A stretch of 64,000 nucleotides of DNA from Paractinoplanes brasiliensis (GCF_004362215.1 NZ_SNWR01000001.1:1488001-1552000), one strand, 5' to 3'. Counted from the stretch's first letter, positions 1 to 9,663 are shown. Numbers and translations: made by a program. The notes: generated by a model not told the origin, from the sequence alone.

Positions 1-489
1 GTGCTGGCTCATCAGGCCGAGCACGACCAGCTGACCGGCCTGGCCAACCGCCCGGCCCTGCTGTCACGGCTGGAGCTGGCGCTGTCCGAGACACCCGGCG
101 GAAATCCGTACGGGCCGGTCCTCTTCTACCTCGATCTGAACGGATTCAAGCAGGTCAACGACCGCTTCGGCCACGCCGCCGGCGACTTCGTGCTGGTCGA
201 GTTCGCCCGCCGCCTCGAGGCCGTGCTGCGTCCGGGTGACGTGGCGGCACGACTCGGCGGCGACGAGTTCGTGGTCCTGGCCTCCGACGTCCACGACGAG
301 CACGACGCCGAGGCGATGGCCACCCGGCTGCGGTCGCTCGCCTCTGACCCCGTACGGCGTGGGAAGGATCTGTACCCGATCGGCGTGAGCGTGGGAATGG
401 CGGCGGCCGGGCAGCACCACGAGCCGGACGCGCTGCTGGCGGCCGCCGACGCGAAGATGTTCCACGAGAAGCACCTCACGAGGGTGTGA
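1..489 (+). CDS. GGDEF-domain protein, C-terminal part (diguanylate cyclase), 5' truncated by window
   Basis: This is the carboxy end of a protein that starts before the window. The visible 162 residues are one GGDEF domain, which in active members condenses two GTP into cyclic di-GMP. The signature GGDEF is intact at visible residues 86-90. An RxxD inhibitory-site motif (RPGD, 77-80) sits five residues before it, as in product-inhibited cyclases. The conserved DxLTGLANR opening and the LDLNGFKxVND segment are both present, so the domain looks active. No EAL domain follows. The GTG at position 1 is only the first in-frame codon in view; the N-terminal sensor is not seen. The 3' end overlaps the convergent racemase gene by 14 bases. 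Confidence 0.9.
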   Translation: MLAHQAEHDQLTGLANRPALLSRLELALSETPGGNPYGPVLFYLDLNGFKQVNDRFGHAAGDFVLVEFARRLEAVLRPGDVAARLGGDEFVVLASDVHDEHDAEAMATRLRSLASDPVRRGKDLYPIGVSVGMAAAGQHHEPDALLAAADAKMFHEKHLTRV

Positions 490-1192
490 ACTCGCGCAGC
501 AGCCCGGTGTAGGCCTTCGGGGGCGGCGACGCGAACTCGCCCCGCCCCGAGGGGCGCAACCCCAGCGTGACCAGCGACTGCGCCAGCACAACGCCCGCCG
601 CCACCCCGTCGATCACCGGCACGTCCAGCTCGGCGCTCGCCTCCGCGGCGAAGCCGGCCATCCCGGCGCACCCGAGCACGATCACGTCGGAGTCGTCGTG
701 GTCGAGGGCGTGCCGGGCGAGTGCCACCACTTCCTTGCGCGCGGCCGGGTCGGACTCCAGCTCCAGCACCGGGATGTCACAGGCGTGCACCCCGCGGCAG
801 GCGCCCGGCGGCACGTAACGCGCGGCCAGGTCGTGCGCTCGTCCCCGCGTACGGGAAAGGGTGGTGACCACGCTGAAACCGCGACCGAGCAGCATCGCCG
901 CGTGCATCGCCGCCTCGGCGATGCCGACCACCGGACCGGCCGCCAGCTCGCGGGCGGCGTCGAGACCGGGGTCGCCGAAGCACGCGAGCACATGAGCGTC
1001 GGCGTCGTTCAGGACGGCCAGGATGCCGGGCACCGCCAGCGCCTCGTCGTAGTGGCTCTCGATGGAAGCCGGGCCCATCGGCGACGTGACCGCCTCGACG
1101 ACGACGCCCGGACCGGCCACGGCCCGGGCGCTCGCCTCGATCAAAGCGGTCATCGACTCCGTGGTGTTGGGGTTGATGACCTGGACCCTCAT
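476..1192 (-). CDS. Asp/Glu-type racemase (hydantoin/allantoin racemase family)
   Basis: A 238-residue protein opening with RVQVINPNTT, the start typical of the Asp/Glu/hydantoin racemase family. These cofactor-independent enzymes use two cysteines as acid/base pair. Cys71 in ACFGDPG and Cys175 in LGCAGM are both present, so activity is expected. Substrate cannot be read from sequence; hydantoins or allantoin are likely because the upstream gene is an NCS1 nucleobase/hydantoin permease. The ATG at 1192 overlaps the permease stop (ATGA), which indicates translational coupling and fixes the start; the reading frame stays open further upstream only as a shadow of the permease gene. Confidence 0.88.
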   Translation of the reverse strand: MRVQVINPNTTESMTALIEASARAVAGPGVVVEAVTSPMGPASIESHYDEALAVPGILAVLNDADAHVLACFGDPGLDAARELAAGPVVGIAEAAMHAAMLLGRGFSVVTTLSRTRGRAHDLAARYVPPGACRGVHACDIPVLELESDPAARKEVVALARHALDHDDSDVIVLGCAGMAGFAAEASAELDVPVIDGVAAGVVLAQSLVTLGLRPSGRGEFASPPPKAYTGLLREFTPS

Positions 1193-2688
1193 GCCGTCTT
1201 CGCCCGCCGGGCCAGTCCCAGGTAGACGACGAAGCCGAGCGCCATCCCGATGAACCAGCTGTACTGGGCGGTGGTGTGCATGCCGGGACCGCCGGTCCAC
1301 AGCACCGGGGTCATCGCGATCACCGCGCCGGCCGCCGTGGCGATGATGGCGGGCGGGTTGTAGCCCTTCTTGTAGTGGTATTTGCCGTCGGGCGACATCG
1401 TGAACATGGCGTCGACGTCGACCTGCTGCTTGCGGACCAGGTAATAGTCGGCGATCAGCACGCCGAACAGCGGCCCGATGAAGGCGCCCAGCGTCTCCAG
1501 CGTGTAGTGGATGACGTCCGGGTTGTTGTAGAGGTTCCACGGGGTGAGCAGCACCGAGCCGACAGCGGCGATCATGCCGCCGGCCCGCCAGCTGATCCGT
1601 TGCGGGCTGACGTTGGAGAAGTCGAACGCGGGCGAGATGAAGTTGGCGACGATGTTGATGCCGATCGTGGCGATGGTGAAGGTGAGCGCGCCCAGGGCGA
1701 TGGCGAACGTGCTGTCGATGCGCGACACCGTCTCGACCGGGTCGGTGATCAGCTCGCCGAAGACCGGCAGGGTCAGCGAGGCGGTGACGACGACCAGGAT
1801 CGCGAAGAACAGGAAGTTCAGCGGCAGGCCGAGCAGGTTGCCCTTCTTGACGGCTTGGTAGCTGCGGCCGTACCGCGAGAAGTCGCCGAAGTTGAGCATC
1901 GGGCCGGAGAAGTACGACACCACCAGCGCGATCGCGCCGAGCATGACCGGCACCGCGTCCCAGCCGTGGTACTTCACGTCACCCAGGTTCAGGTCGATCT
2001 CGCTCCAGCCCGCCTTGTAGATCAGGTAGCCGCAGAGCAGGATCATCACGACGTAGACGGCCGGGCCGCAGAAGTCGATGAACTTGCGGATCGTCTCCAT
2101 GCCGGTCCAGAACACGGCCGCCTGCAAAACCCAGAGCAGCGCGTACGTGCACCACCCGAGCAACGGCAGGCCGAGGAAACCGTACTGGTCGACGTCGGCG
2201 TACGGGGCCAGGCCCGGCCAGAACTTCAGGACCACGACGTCGAGCGCGGCCGAGGCCAGGTACGTCTGGATGCCGTACCAGGCGACCGCGATCGCGCCGC
2301 GGATGATCGCCGGCACGTTCGCGCCGAGCACCCCGAACGCGGCCCGGTTGATCACGGGATAGGGCACGCCGGTGACCTGGCTCGGCTTGGCCACCAGGTT
2401 GCAGAAGAAGTAGACGATCGTGATGCCCACGACCAGCGAGACGAGCACCTGCCAGCTCGACAGGCCCAGCGCGAACAGGCTGCCCGCTGTCACGTAGCCG
2501 CCGACGCTGTGCACGTCGGACATCCAGAAGGCGAAGATGTTGTACGAGCCCCAGTGCTGGTTCTTCAGGGGCGCCAGGTCCTCGTTGGTCAGCCGGGGGT
2601 CGTAGGAAGGCTTGATCACGCCGCTGCCGACCGGCATGCCGGCGGCTTCGACCAGGTCCTCGGGCTTGCTCGTGGTGATGTCGGCCAT
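1189..2688 (-). CDS. NCS1 family nucleobase/hydantoin:cation symporter
   Basis: A roughly 499-residue integral membrane protein with about 12 hydrophobic segments. The N-terminal stretch NEDLAPLKNQHWGSYNIFAFW followed by SDVHSVGGY is the hallmark of NCS1 symporters (Mhp1 hydantoin, PucI allantoin, CodB cytosine), which import nucleobases or related rings with Na+ or H+. The first helix and its substrate-contacting Trp are intact. It lies between a GntR regulator upstream and a racemase downstream, overlapping the latter by ATGA, so ring-compound uptake is the likely role. The ATG at 2688 lacks a strong ribosome site. An alternative GTG at 2718 would overlap the GntR stop (GTGA) and add ten residues. 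Confidence 0.9.
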   Translation of the reverse strand: MADITTSKPEDLVEAAGMPVGSGVIKPSYDPRLTNEDLAPLKNQHWGSYNIFAFWMSDVHSVGGYVTAGSLFALGLSSWQVLVSLVVGITIVYFFCNLVAKPSQVTGVPYPVINRAAFGVLGANVPAIIRGAIAVAWYGIQTYLASAALDVVVLKFWPGLAPYADVDQYGFLGLPLLGWCTYALLWVLQAAVFWTGMETIRKFIDFCGPAVYVVMILLCGYLIYKAGWSEIDLNLGDVKYHGWDAVPVMLGAIALVVSYFSGPMLNFGDFSRYGRSYQAVKKGNLLGLPLNFLFFAILVVVTASLTLPVFGELITDPVETVSRIDSTFAIALGALTFTIATIGINIVANFISPAFDFSNVSPQRISWRAGGMIAAVGSVLLTPWNLYNNPDVIHYTLETLGAFIGPLFGVLIADYYLVRKQQVDVDAMFTMSPDGKYHYKKGYNPPAIIATAAGAVIAMTPVLWTGGPGMHTTAQYSWFIGMALGFVVYLGLARRAKTA

Positions 2689-2714
2689 AGCCGAGACGCT
2701 AGGTATCGGCTGTT

Positions 2715-3449
2715 TCACATCGATGAGCGGAACTGTATATCTTCCGGCTCGAACAGCCCGGTGTCCTGCGGCAGCGCCCCGATGGCGGCCTGCAGCCGGT
2801 GGTGGTGGGTGGCGAACACCGCGATCAGCGCGTCGGCGTCCCGCGCGCGGAAGGCGGCCAGCATGCCGGCGTGATCGGCGTGCAGCAGCTCCCGTTCGGA
2901 GCTGTCCAGGTGCGACATCGGTTGCAGCGGCTCGGTCTGGTTCCACGCGAGGTCGAGCATGTGCAACAGGCGGCGCATCCGGCACGGCTTGATCAGAGCG
3001 AGGTGGAAGCGCCGGCTCTCGCGGTGATAAACCCTTCCGTCGTACGCGCGAACAGCCGCGTCAAGCGCACGAAGCGAGGCCGCCGCCCGTTCGTCGTCGT
3101 CCGCGCACGCCTGCTCGACGGCGACCCGCAGCCCGGCCGTCTCGAGCGCCTCGCGCACCAGATAGATCTCGGCGAACTCGTGCGCGGTCATCATGGCCAC
3201 GCGATACCCGCCGTTGGGCCGGTGATCGACGAGCCCCTCGCCGATCAAGGTCATCAGAGCTTCCCGTACGGGGATCCGGCTCACCCCGAAAGCGGTCGCC
3301 ACCGCGTCGACGGGGATGGCCGAGCCGGGTGGCACCTCCCCGTCCAGGATGATGCGGCGCAGCTCGTCGAGGATCACGTTCTGCGGGCTGCCCAGCGGCA
3401 ACCCGGACAGCCGCGAGATCAGCACCGACCGGCGGCGTGGCCCTGGCAT
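2715..3449 (-). CDS. GntR family regulator, FadR/FCD subfamily
   Basis: A 244-residue regulator. A winged helix occupies about residues 20-85, with the typical GntR pattern VATAFGVSRIPVREALMTL followed by EGLVDHRPNGGYRV. An all-helical FCD ligand-binding domain fills residues 95-225, with RVYHRESRRFHLALIK and the late HHHRLQ histidines that usually coordinate a metal and a carboxylate ligand. FCD regulators commonly repress neighbouring catabolic genes until the substrate binds. It is the first gene of the minus-strand run with the NCS1 permease and racemase, so it probably controls them and itself. The ligand is unknown. Confidence 0.9.
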   Translation of the reverse strand: MPGPRRRSVLISRLSGLPLGSPQNVILDELRRIILDGEVPPGSAIPVDAVATAFGVSRIPVREALMTLIGEGLVDHRPNGGYRVAMMTAHEFAEIYLVREALETAGLRVAVEQACADDDERAAASLRALDAAVRAYDGRVYHRESRRFHLALIKPCRMRRLLHMLDLAWNQTEPLQPMSHLDSSERELLHADHAGMLAAFRARDADALIAVFATHHHRLQAAIGALPQDTGLFEPEDIQFRSSM

Positions 3450-3516
3450 GTCCCGACCCTAGACCGGATCTGTTACGACAAGCGGGGCCACGCGTTGCGC
3501 CTTTGCTGCCGGCCGC

Positions 3517-4638
3517 CTACCTCGTCAGGCCGAGGAAGAACGCGCGGACGTCGTCGGCGAACATCTTGGGCTGCTCGGCGGAGAGGAAGTTGCCGCCCGC
3601 CGGCAGCTCGGTCCAGTGGGCGACGGGGGTGTCGCGCTCGGCGAACCGGCGGATCGTGATGTCGGTGACGCCCAGCGCCACGCCCAGCGGCACTGTCGAC
3701 TTCTCCTTCGGGGCCCATGCGGACGGGTCGTGCGCCATCTCCCAGTAGAGGTTGGCCGAGGAACCGGCGGTGCCGGTGAACCAGTAGAGGCTCACGTTGG
3801 TCAGCAGCAGGTCACGGTCGACAGCGTCCTCGGGCAGGGTGGCCGCGGGGTCGGTCCACTCCTGGAACTTCTCGACGATCCAGGCCAGCTGGCCGACCGG
3901 CGAGTCGTGCAGGCCGAAGGCGAGCGTCTGCGGCCGCGTCGACTGGATCGCGTTGAAGCCCATCTTGTCGTCGCGGAACTCCTGCAGGCGGCCCAGCCGC
4001 GCCTGCTCGGCCTCGGTCAGCCCCTCGAACTCGGCCGGGTCGCCCGACGGGAACGTGATGTGGCCGTTGACGTGCACGCCGATCACCCGGCCGGGCTGCT
4101 GCCGGCCCATCTCGACGGCGATCGCGGCCCCGCCCCCGTTTCCCTGTACGCCGTAGCGCTCGTACCCGAGCCGGCTCATGATCTCGTTGAGCGCGGCGGC
4201 GCTGCGGGTCGTGTTCCAGCCCGGCGAGCTCAACGGGCCCGAGAAGGCGACGCCGGGGTTGCCGGCCAGCACCAGGTGGAAGTCGGGGCTGAGCGCCTCG
4301 ACCACCGGCTGGTAGAGCGCGAACGAGCCCGGCCAGTCGTGGCTGATCAGCAACGGGGTCGCCGCGGGGTTGGCCGAGCGGATGTGCGCGAAGTGCAACG
4401 TCTGACCATCGACCTCGGTGACGAACTGGGGCATCTCGTTGAGCCGGGCCTCGGCCGCGCGCCAGTCGAACTCGCGCTCCCAGTAGCGCGCGAGGCCGCG
4501 AAGGTAGTCGACCGGGACGCCGCGCTGCCAGCCCTGGCCGGGGATCTCGCTGCCCCAGCGGGTGCGGGCGAGGCGGTCGCGAAGGTCGTCGACGTCGGCC
4601 TGGTCGACGGCGATGCGGAAGGGGCGGATCTCGGTCAT
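3517..4638 (-). CDS. Epoxide hydrolase-like alpha/beta protein (EHN family), catalytic residues replaced
   Basis: A 373-residue protein with the epoxide hydrolase N-terminal (EHN) segment at residues 1-110 (IRPFRIAVDQADVDDLRDRL) and an alpha/beta-hydrolase fold after it. In active relatives the oxyanion motif reads HGWPGS, the nucleophile elbow QGGDWG and the late histidine GGHF. Here they read HDWPGS (100-105), QGNGGG (165-170) and GGNF near the end, so the nucleophilic Asp and the catalytic His both appear lost. It may be a pseudo-enzyme or use other chemistry. The ATG at 4638 has a GGGGAG ribosome site. It is divergent from a TetR gene, with operator dyads between the two, and is likely repressed by that protein. 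Confidence 0.86.
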   Translation of the reverse strand: MTEIRPFRIAVDQADVDDLRDRLARTRWGSEIPGQGWQRGVPVDYLRGLARYWEREFDWRAAEARLNEMPQFVTEVDGQTLHFAHIRSANPAATPLLISHDWPGSFALYQPVVEALSPDFHLVLAGNPGVAFSGPLSSPGWNTTRSAAALNEIMSRLGYERYGVQGNGGGAAIAVEMGRQQPGRVIGVHVNGHITFPSGDPAEFEGLTEAEQARLGRLQEFRDDKMGFNAIQSTRPQTLAFGLHDSPVGQLAWIVEKFQEWTDPAATLPEDAVDRDLLLTNVSLYWFTGTAGSSANLYWEMAHDPSAWAPKEKSTVPLGVALGVTDITIRRFAERDTPVAHWTELPAGGNFLSAEQPKMFADDVRAFFLGLTR

Positions 4639-4653
4639 GTCGGCTCCCCGAAC

Positions 4654-4680
4654 TGGAACGGAATGCTTTGTTCCGTTCCA
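4654..4680. promoter_or_regulatory. Inverted-repeat operator (TetR type) in divergent promoter
   Basis: A perfect dyad with 10-base arms, TGGAACGGAA and TTCCGTTCCA, around a 7-base spacer. It lies 16 bases before the epoxide-hydrolase-like start in the 86-base region shared with the TetR gene. Its half-site shares GGAAC with the second palindrome at 4692-4703. Size and location fit a TetR-family operator; the binding protein is inferred from adjacency. Confidence 0.75.
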
Positions 4681-4691
4681 ACGTAGCAGAG

Positions 4692-4703
4692 CGGAACGTT
4701 CCG
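4692..4703. promoter_or_regulatory. Second palindromic operator, CGGAACGTTCCG
   Basis: A perfect 12-base palindrome directly upstream of the TetR gene start, immediately followed by a further TTCCA half-site. With the dyad at 4654-4680 it gives a cluster of GGAAC half-sites covering both divergent promoters, which suggests autoregulation plus control of the epoxide-hydrolase-like gene. Confidence 0.65.
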
Positions 4704-4724
4704 TTCCAGAGGTAGGATGTGCCA

Positions 4725-5327
4725 ATGACGGCAGGCAGGGCGCGCGAGGCCGCCCGCAACAGCGAGACCATCCTGGCGGCGGCGCGCGAGGTTTTCCTGG
4801 CCGACGCCCGCGCTCCGATCTCGGCGGTGGCCGAGCGGGCCGGGGTCGGCATCAGCGCGCTCTACCGGCGGTACCCCGGCAAGGAGGACCTGCTGCGCAC
4901 GCTGTGCCACGACGGGCTGCGCCGGTTCGTCGCCGAGGCCTCACAGGCCGCGCAACTCACCGACGACTGGGCGGCGTTCGAGACGTTCCTGCGGGCCGTG
5001 GTCGAGGCCGACGTGCACTCGCTCACCGTGCACCTGGCCGGCACGTTCACCCCGACCGCCGAGATGAACGCCGACGCCATGCGGGCCGGCGAGCTGGGCA
5101 ACGCGCTGTTCGACCGCGCACGCCCCCACATGCGCCCGGGCATCGTGCCGGCCGACGTCACCATCCTGCTCGACATGTGCGCGGCCATCCGGGTGCCCGA
5201 CGCCACCCGCACCACCGAGCTGCGCCGCCGCTACCTGACGTTCCTGCTCGACGGCCTGCGCGCCGACGGCCCCCTCCCCGGCCCGCCGCCGGCCGACGCC
5301 GAGGCCAACTGGCGCTGGCGCACATGA
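4725..5327 (+). CDS. TetR family transcriptional regulator
   Basis: A 200-residue repressor. The N-terminal helix-turn-helix is clear: NSETILAAAREVF, then ISAVAERAGVGISALYRRYPGKEDLL. The C-terminal domain is an uncharacterised TetR ligand domain containing RAVVEADVHSLTVHLAGTF. It is transcribed divergently from the epoxide-hydrolase-like gene, and the 86-base gap carries two GGAAC-based dyads that are its probable operators. The ATG at 4725 is preferred because AGGTAGG lies about 8 bases upstream; a GTG at 4719 would add two residues. The ligand is unknown. Confidence 0.9.
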   Translation: MTAGRAREAARNSETILAAAREVFLADARAPISAVAERAGVGISALYRRYPGKEDLLRTLCHDGLRRFVAEASQAAQLTDDWAAFETFLRAVVEADVHSLTVHLAGTFTPTAEMNADAMRAGELGNALFDRARPHMRPGIVPADVTILLDMCAAIRVPDATRTTELRRRYLTFLLDGLRADGPLPGPPPADAEANWRWRT

Positions 5328-5542
5328 CCGGCGCCACTGCCCGCCTTCACCCACTCCCCATCGGCCCCTCCCCCTCGCATCAGCCCTCAGCAGAAGGGAG
5401 CATCGGGATTCGTGGGGCTGGATAGGGTGAAGATGCCCTGCGGTTGTCGTTGGCCGAGGGGCGCCGACCCCTGGCCGGCCGACGGCGCCGCGCGCTGATA
5501 CCGCCGTCCCGCCGGGGCGGGTTGACCAACGGGAGGTGTGCG

Positions 5543-6145
5543 GTGGAGATGCGGCACGATCCGACGCGCTGGGGTCAGCCCCAGCCCCAACAGCCGGAGC
5601 CATGGCAGCAGGCCATGCCCGGCTGGCTCGAGGAAAAGCTGTTCGACCAGCGCATCGTCGTGGTGCGGGGTCAGCTCACCTCCGAGGCCGCCACCGGCAC
5701 GGCCGCCGCGCTGCTGACCCTTGATGCCGCCGGCCCCGCGCCGGTGCAACTGCACCTGGCCAGCCAGGCCGGGGAGCTCGGCGCCGCGCTCTCGATCCTC
5801 GACGTGATCGACTCGATGGCCGCGCCCGTGCATGCGATCGTCACGTCGCAGGCGGGCGGGGCCGTGGTGGCGCTGCTGGCCGCGGCCGAGCGGCGGGCCG
5901 CGTACAGGCATGCCCGGTTCAAGCTCAACGAGCCGCGCTCCACCGGTGTGACCGGCACCGCCGACGAGGTCGCCCGCGCCGCCGGCCAGCACCTGCGCGA
6001 GCTCGAAGAGATCACGCTGCGGCTGGTCGAGGTGACCGGGCAGTCCCGCAGCCGCATCGAGGACGACATGTCGGCCGGCCGCAGTCTGACCGCCCAGGAG
6101 GCCCTGGACTACGGGCTCATCGAGGAGATCCTCGGCAAGGCATGA
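5543..6145 (+). CDS. ClpP/crotonase-fold serine protease homologue lacking the catalytic triad
   Basis: A 200-residue protein of ClpP fold: FDQRIVVVRGQLTSEAA near residue 34, the QLHLASQAGELGAALSILDVID core, and the C-terminal SLTAQEALDYGLIEEIL. In active ClpP the nucleophile lies in GQAASM, the histidine in MIHQP and the aspartate in a DxDRD stretch. By hand alignment these positions are Gly106 (TSQAGGAV), Asn129 (FKLNEP) and about Gly179. It is therefore probably not proteolytic and could be a structural partner of active ClpP subunits, like inactive ClpR proteins elsewhere. GTG 5543 is chosen because GGGAGGTG lies five bases upstream; an ATG lies two codons later. No clpX neighbour is present. 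Confidence 0.82.
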   Translation: MEMRHDPTRWGQPQPQQPEPWQQAMPGWLEEKLFDQRIVVVRGQLTSEAATGTAAALLTLDAAGPAPVQLHLASQAGELGAALSILDVIDSMAAPVHAIVTSQAGGAVVALLAAAERRAAYRHARFKLNEPRSTGVTGTADEVARAAGQHLRELEEITLRLVEVTGQSRSRIEDDMSAGRSLTAQEALDYGLIEEILGKA

Positions 6146-6147
6146 AA

Positions 6148-6177
6148 AACGGGCCCCGGGATCACCCGGGGCCCGTT
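6148..6177. terminator. Bidirectional hairpin terminator between clpP-like and L11-like genes
   Basis: A perfect 13-bp stem (arm AACGGGCCCCGGG) with a 4-base loop ATCA, starting two bases after the clpP-like stop and ending 14 bases before the convergent L11-like stop. There is an A-run on the left and a short T-rich tail on the right, so it can serve both strands. Confidence 0.8.
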
Positions 6178-6190
6178 CTCACGGCCTGAT

Positions 6191-6616
6191 TCAGGAAGCG
6201 ACCTTCACACCCATGGAACGGGCGGTGCCGGAGACGATCTGGATCGCGGCGTCGATGTCGTTCGCGTTGAGGTCGGGAAGCTTGCGCTCGGCGATCTCCT
6301 TGACCTGGGTCGCGCTCAGCGTGCCCACGGTCTGGGTCAGCGGGTTGGAAGCGCCCGACTGGATGCCCAGGGCCTTGCGGATCAGGAAGCTGGTCGGCGG
6401 CGTCTTGTAGGCCAGCGTGTGGCTGCGGTCCTCGTAGACGCTGACGATGACCGGGATGATCTCGCCGCGGTTCTTCGCCGTCGCCTCGTCGTACTCCACC
6501 TTGACGGCACGCATGTTGGCCCCGGTCGGACCAAGCATCTTGCCGAGGTCGACCATCGCGGCGTTACCCGCCTCAAGCGCGAGGGTTACCTCATGAGTCT
6601 TTTTCTTGGGCGGCAT
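6191..6616 (-). CDS. Divergent ribosomal protein L11 homologue (stand-alone paralogue)
   Basis: A 141-residue L11 family member. The C-terminal signature LNANDIDAAIQIVSGTARSMGV and the YEDRSHTLAYKTPP middle are well kept. The N-terminal domain is altered: the proline-rich helix that reads PAPPVGPALG in housekeeping L11 is replaced by AAMVDLGKMLG, removing the prolines that line the thiopeptide site on 23S rRNA. The gene stands alone, without the rplA, secE or nusG neighbours of the usual rplKA cluster, so it is probably a second copy with a special role (stress ribosome or antibiotic tolerance are guesses). AGGAG precedes the ATG. Confidence 0.85.
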   Translation of the reverse strand: MPPKKKTHEVTLALEAGNAAMVDLGKMLGPTGANMRAVKVEYDEATAKNRGEIIPVIVSVYEDRSHTLAYKTPPTSFLIRKALGIQSGASNPLTQTVGTLSATQVKEIAERKLPDLNANDIDAAIQIVSGTARSMGVKVAS

Positions 6617-6797
6617 TGCGTAGGGCTCCTTAAGGTGAGCTGCACAAGCTAGATGGACCTTTTAGCGGGCCCAGCCGCAGCTCGCCAGCTTCATCAACAC
6701 ACGACAACCCCGAGACCTTACTACCGCGTCTGCGAACGGGTCAAAACGGCCCGGCGCGCGCGGGGGTCTCAGGTTCGGACCAAGTGTATCTCGCCCG

Positions 6798-7601
6798 TCA
6801 GAACTGGTCGCACTCGCACCGGCTCATCAGCGAGCGCACCGCCGCCACGTACGCGGGGTTGGGCAAGGTCTTGGTCCCGGCGGCGGCCTCGATCGCGCCC
6901 TGGCCGGCGTTGTAACCCGAGATCACCACGTTGAGCAGGCACCACGAGGTGTGCGACTTGCACTTGCCGGCGTTGAGGTTGTAGTTCTCCTTGAAGTAGT
7001 TCTGCCCCGCCCACCGGGTGAACCACGCGATGTAGTTGGCTCCCACGTACGCGTTGTCCCTGTAGTTGGAAGCGTCGTAGTTCAGGCCGAACCGGTTGTT
7101 GACGAAGTCGACGGTGTCCGGCATGACCTGCATGACACCCGTGCCGCCGTCACAGTTGTGGATGTTGGTCTGCCAGCCGCTCTCCTGCCAGGCGATCGCC
7201 TTGACCAGCGGGTAGTTCAACTTCAAAGTCGGTGCTTCCGTACGCCAGTAGACACGCGCGGCGGCCGACCTGAGCGCCTTCTTCACCGTCTTCTTGGCGA
7301 CCGGCTTCGTCTTGTCGTAATGCGCGCACTCCGGCAGCTCGCTCCAGAACGCCGGCTGCGTGGGCTCGGCGGCCTTCGGCGTCTTCGACGTCTTTCGCGG
7401 CTTCGGGGTGGCGCTCGTCACCTCCGGCGTGGGCGTCGGCGACTCCGTGATCGGCTCGAACTCGGGCTCGTCGGCGGCGGCGGTCGCCCCGGCAGCAGCG
7501 GGCGCGGCCGCCTTGTCGTCCCCGCCCCCGGCCAACCCGCAGCCGGCCGCCATGACCAGCGTCACCAGCACCACGCCGGCCTGCCATCTTCGTGCCGTCA
7601 A
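6798..7601 (-). CDS. Lytic transglycosylase, SLT domain, probable lipoprotein
   Basis: A peptidoglycan-cleaving protein of about 267 residues. A short signal (VVLVTLVMAAGC) ends in a lipobox-like AAGC with Cys21, so lipid anchoring outside the membrane is likely. A Pro/Thr/Lys-rich linker covers residues 30-85. The SLT domain follows, with catalytic Glu140 in AIAWQESGWQ, the GTGVMQVMP motif and SGYNAGQGAI. The TTG at 7601 is chosen because GGGGGAGG lies about 9 bases upstream and it puts the signal peptide at the N-terminus; a GTG at 7670 would add 23 residues. No operon partner is evident. Confidence 0.87.
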   Translation of the reverse strand: MTARRWQAGVVLVTLVMAAGCGLAGGGDDKAAAPAAAGATAAADEPEFEPITESPTPTPEVTSATPKPRKTSKTPKAAEPTQPAFWSELPECAHYDKTKPVAKKTVKKALRSAAARVYWRTEAPTLKLNYPLVKAIAWQESGWQTNIHNCDGGTGVMQVMPDTVDFVNNRFGLNYDASNYRDNAYVGANYIAWFTRWAGQNYFKENYNLNAGKCKSHTSWCLLNVVISGYNAGQGAIEAAAGTKTLPNPAYVAAVRSLMSRCECDQF

Positions 7602-7743
7602 CCCGATCGCCCTCCCCCGTCCGAACAGTCGTGGAGGCACGCTAGCCCTTTTCACGTTCCGCCGCTGCACCCTTCAAGCACGGCTGAAACGTCGATCGAA
7701 CCCCGAGCCGCCGATCGCAACCTGGACCGGGGACAATAGAGGT

Positions 7744-9609
<1,866 letters not shown>

Positions 9610-9614
9610 CAGCC

Positions 9615-9658
9615 GGTACGGAGAAGGGGGCGGCCGCGGCCGCCCCCTTCTCCGTACC
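9615..9658. terminator. 44-base perfect palindrome, bidirectional terminator of typA and terC
   Basis: Two 22-base arms with no unpaired loop bases, beginning GGTACGGAGAAGGGGG and mirrored exactly, centred on CGGCCG between two convergent genes. It starts 5 bases after the typA stop and ends 5 bases before the terC stop. No long T-run follows, so it would act as a strong structural terminator for both strands. Confidence 0.8.
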
Positions 9659-9663
9659 CGCTC

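Noticed and set aside
1276..2874. 532-codon plus-strand frame opposite the NCS1 permease
   Set aside because: His/Arg/Asp/Gln-rich product without domains; the opposite frame is a clear transporter.
6191..6616. Housekeeping rplK
   Set aside because: Conserved prolines are missing and the neighbours rplA, secE and nusG are absent, so it is better described as a paralogue.
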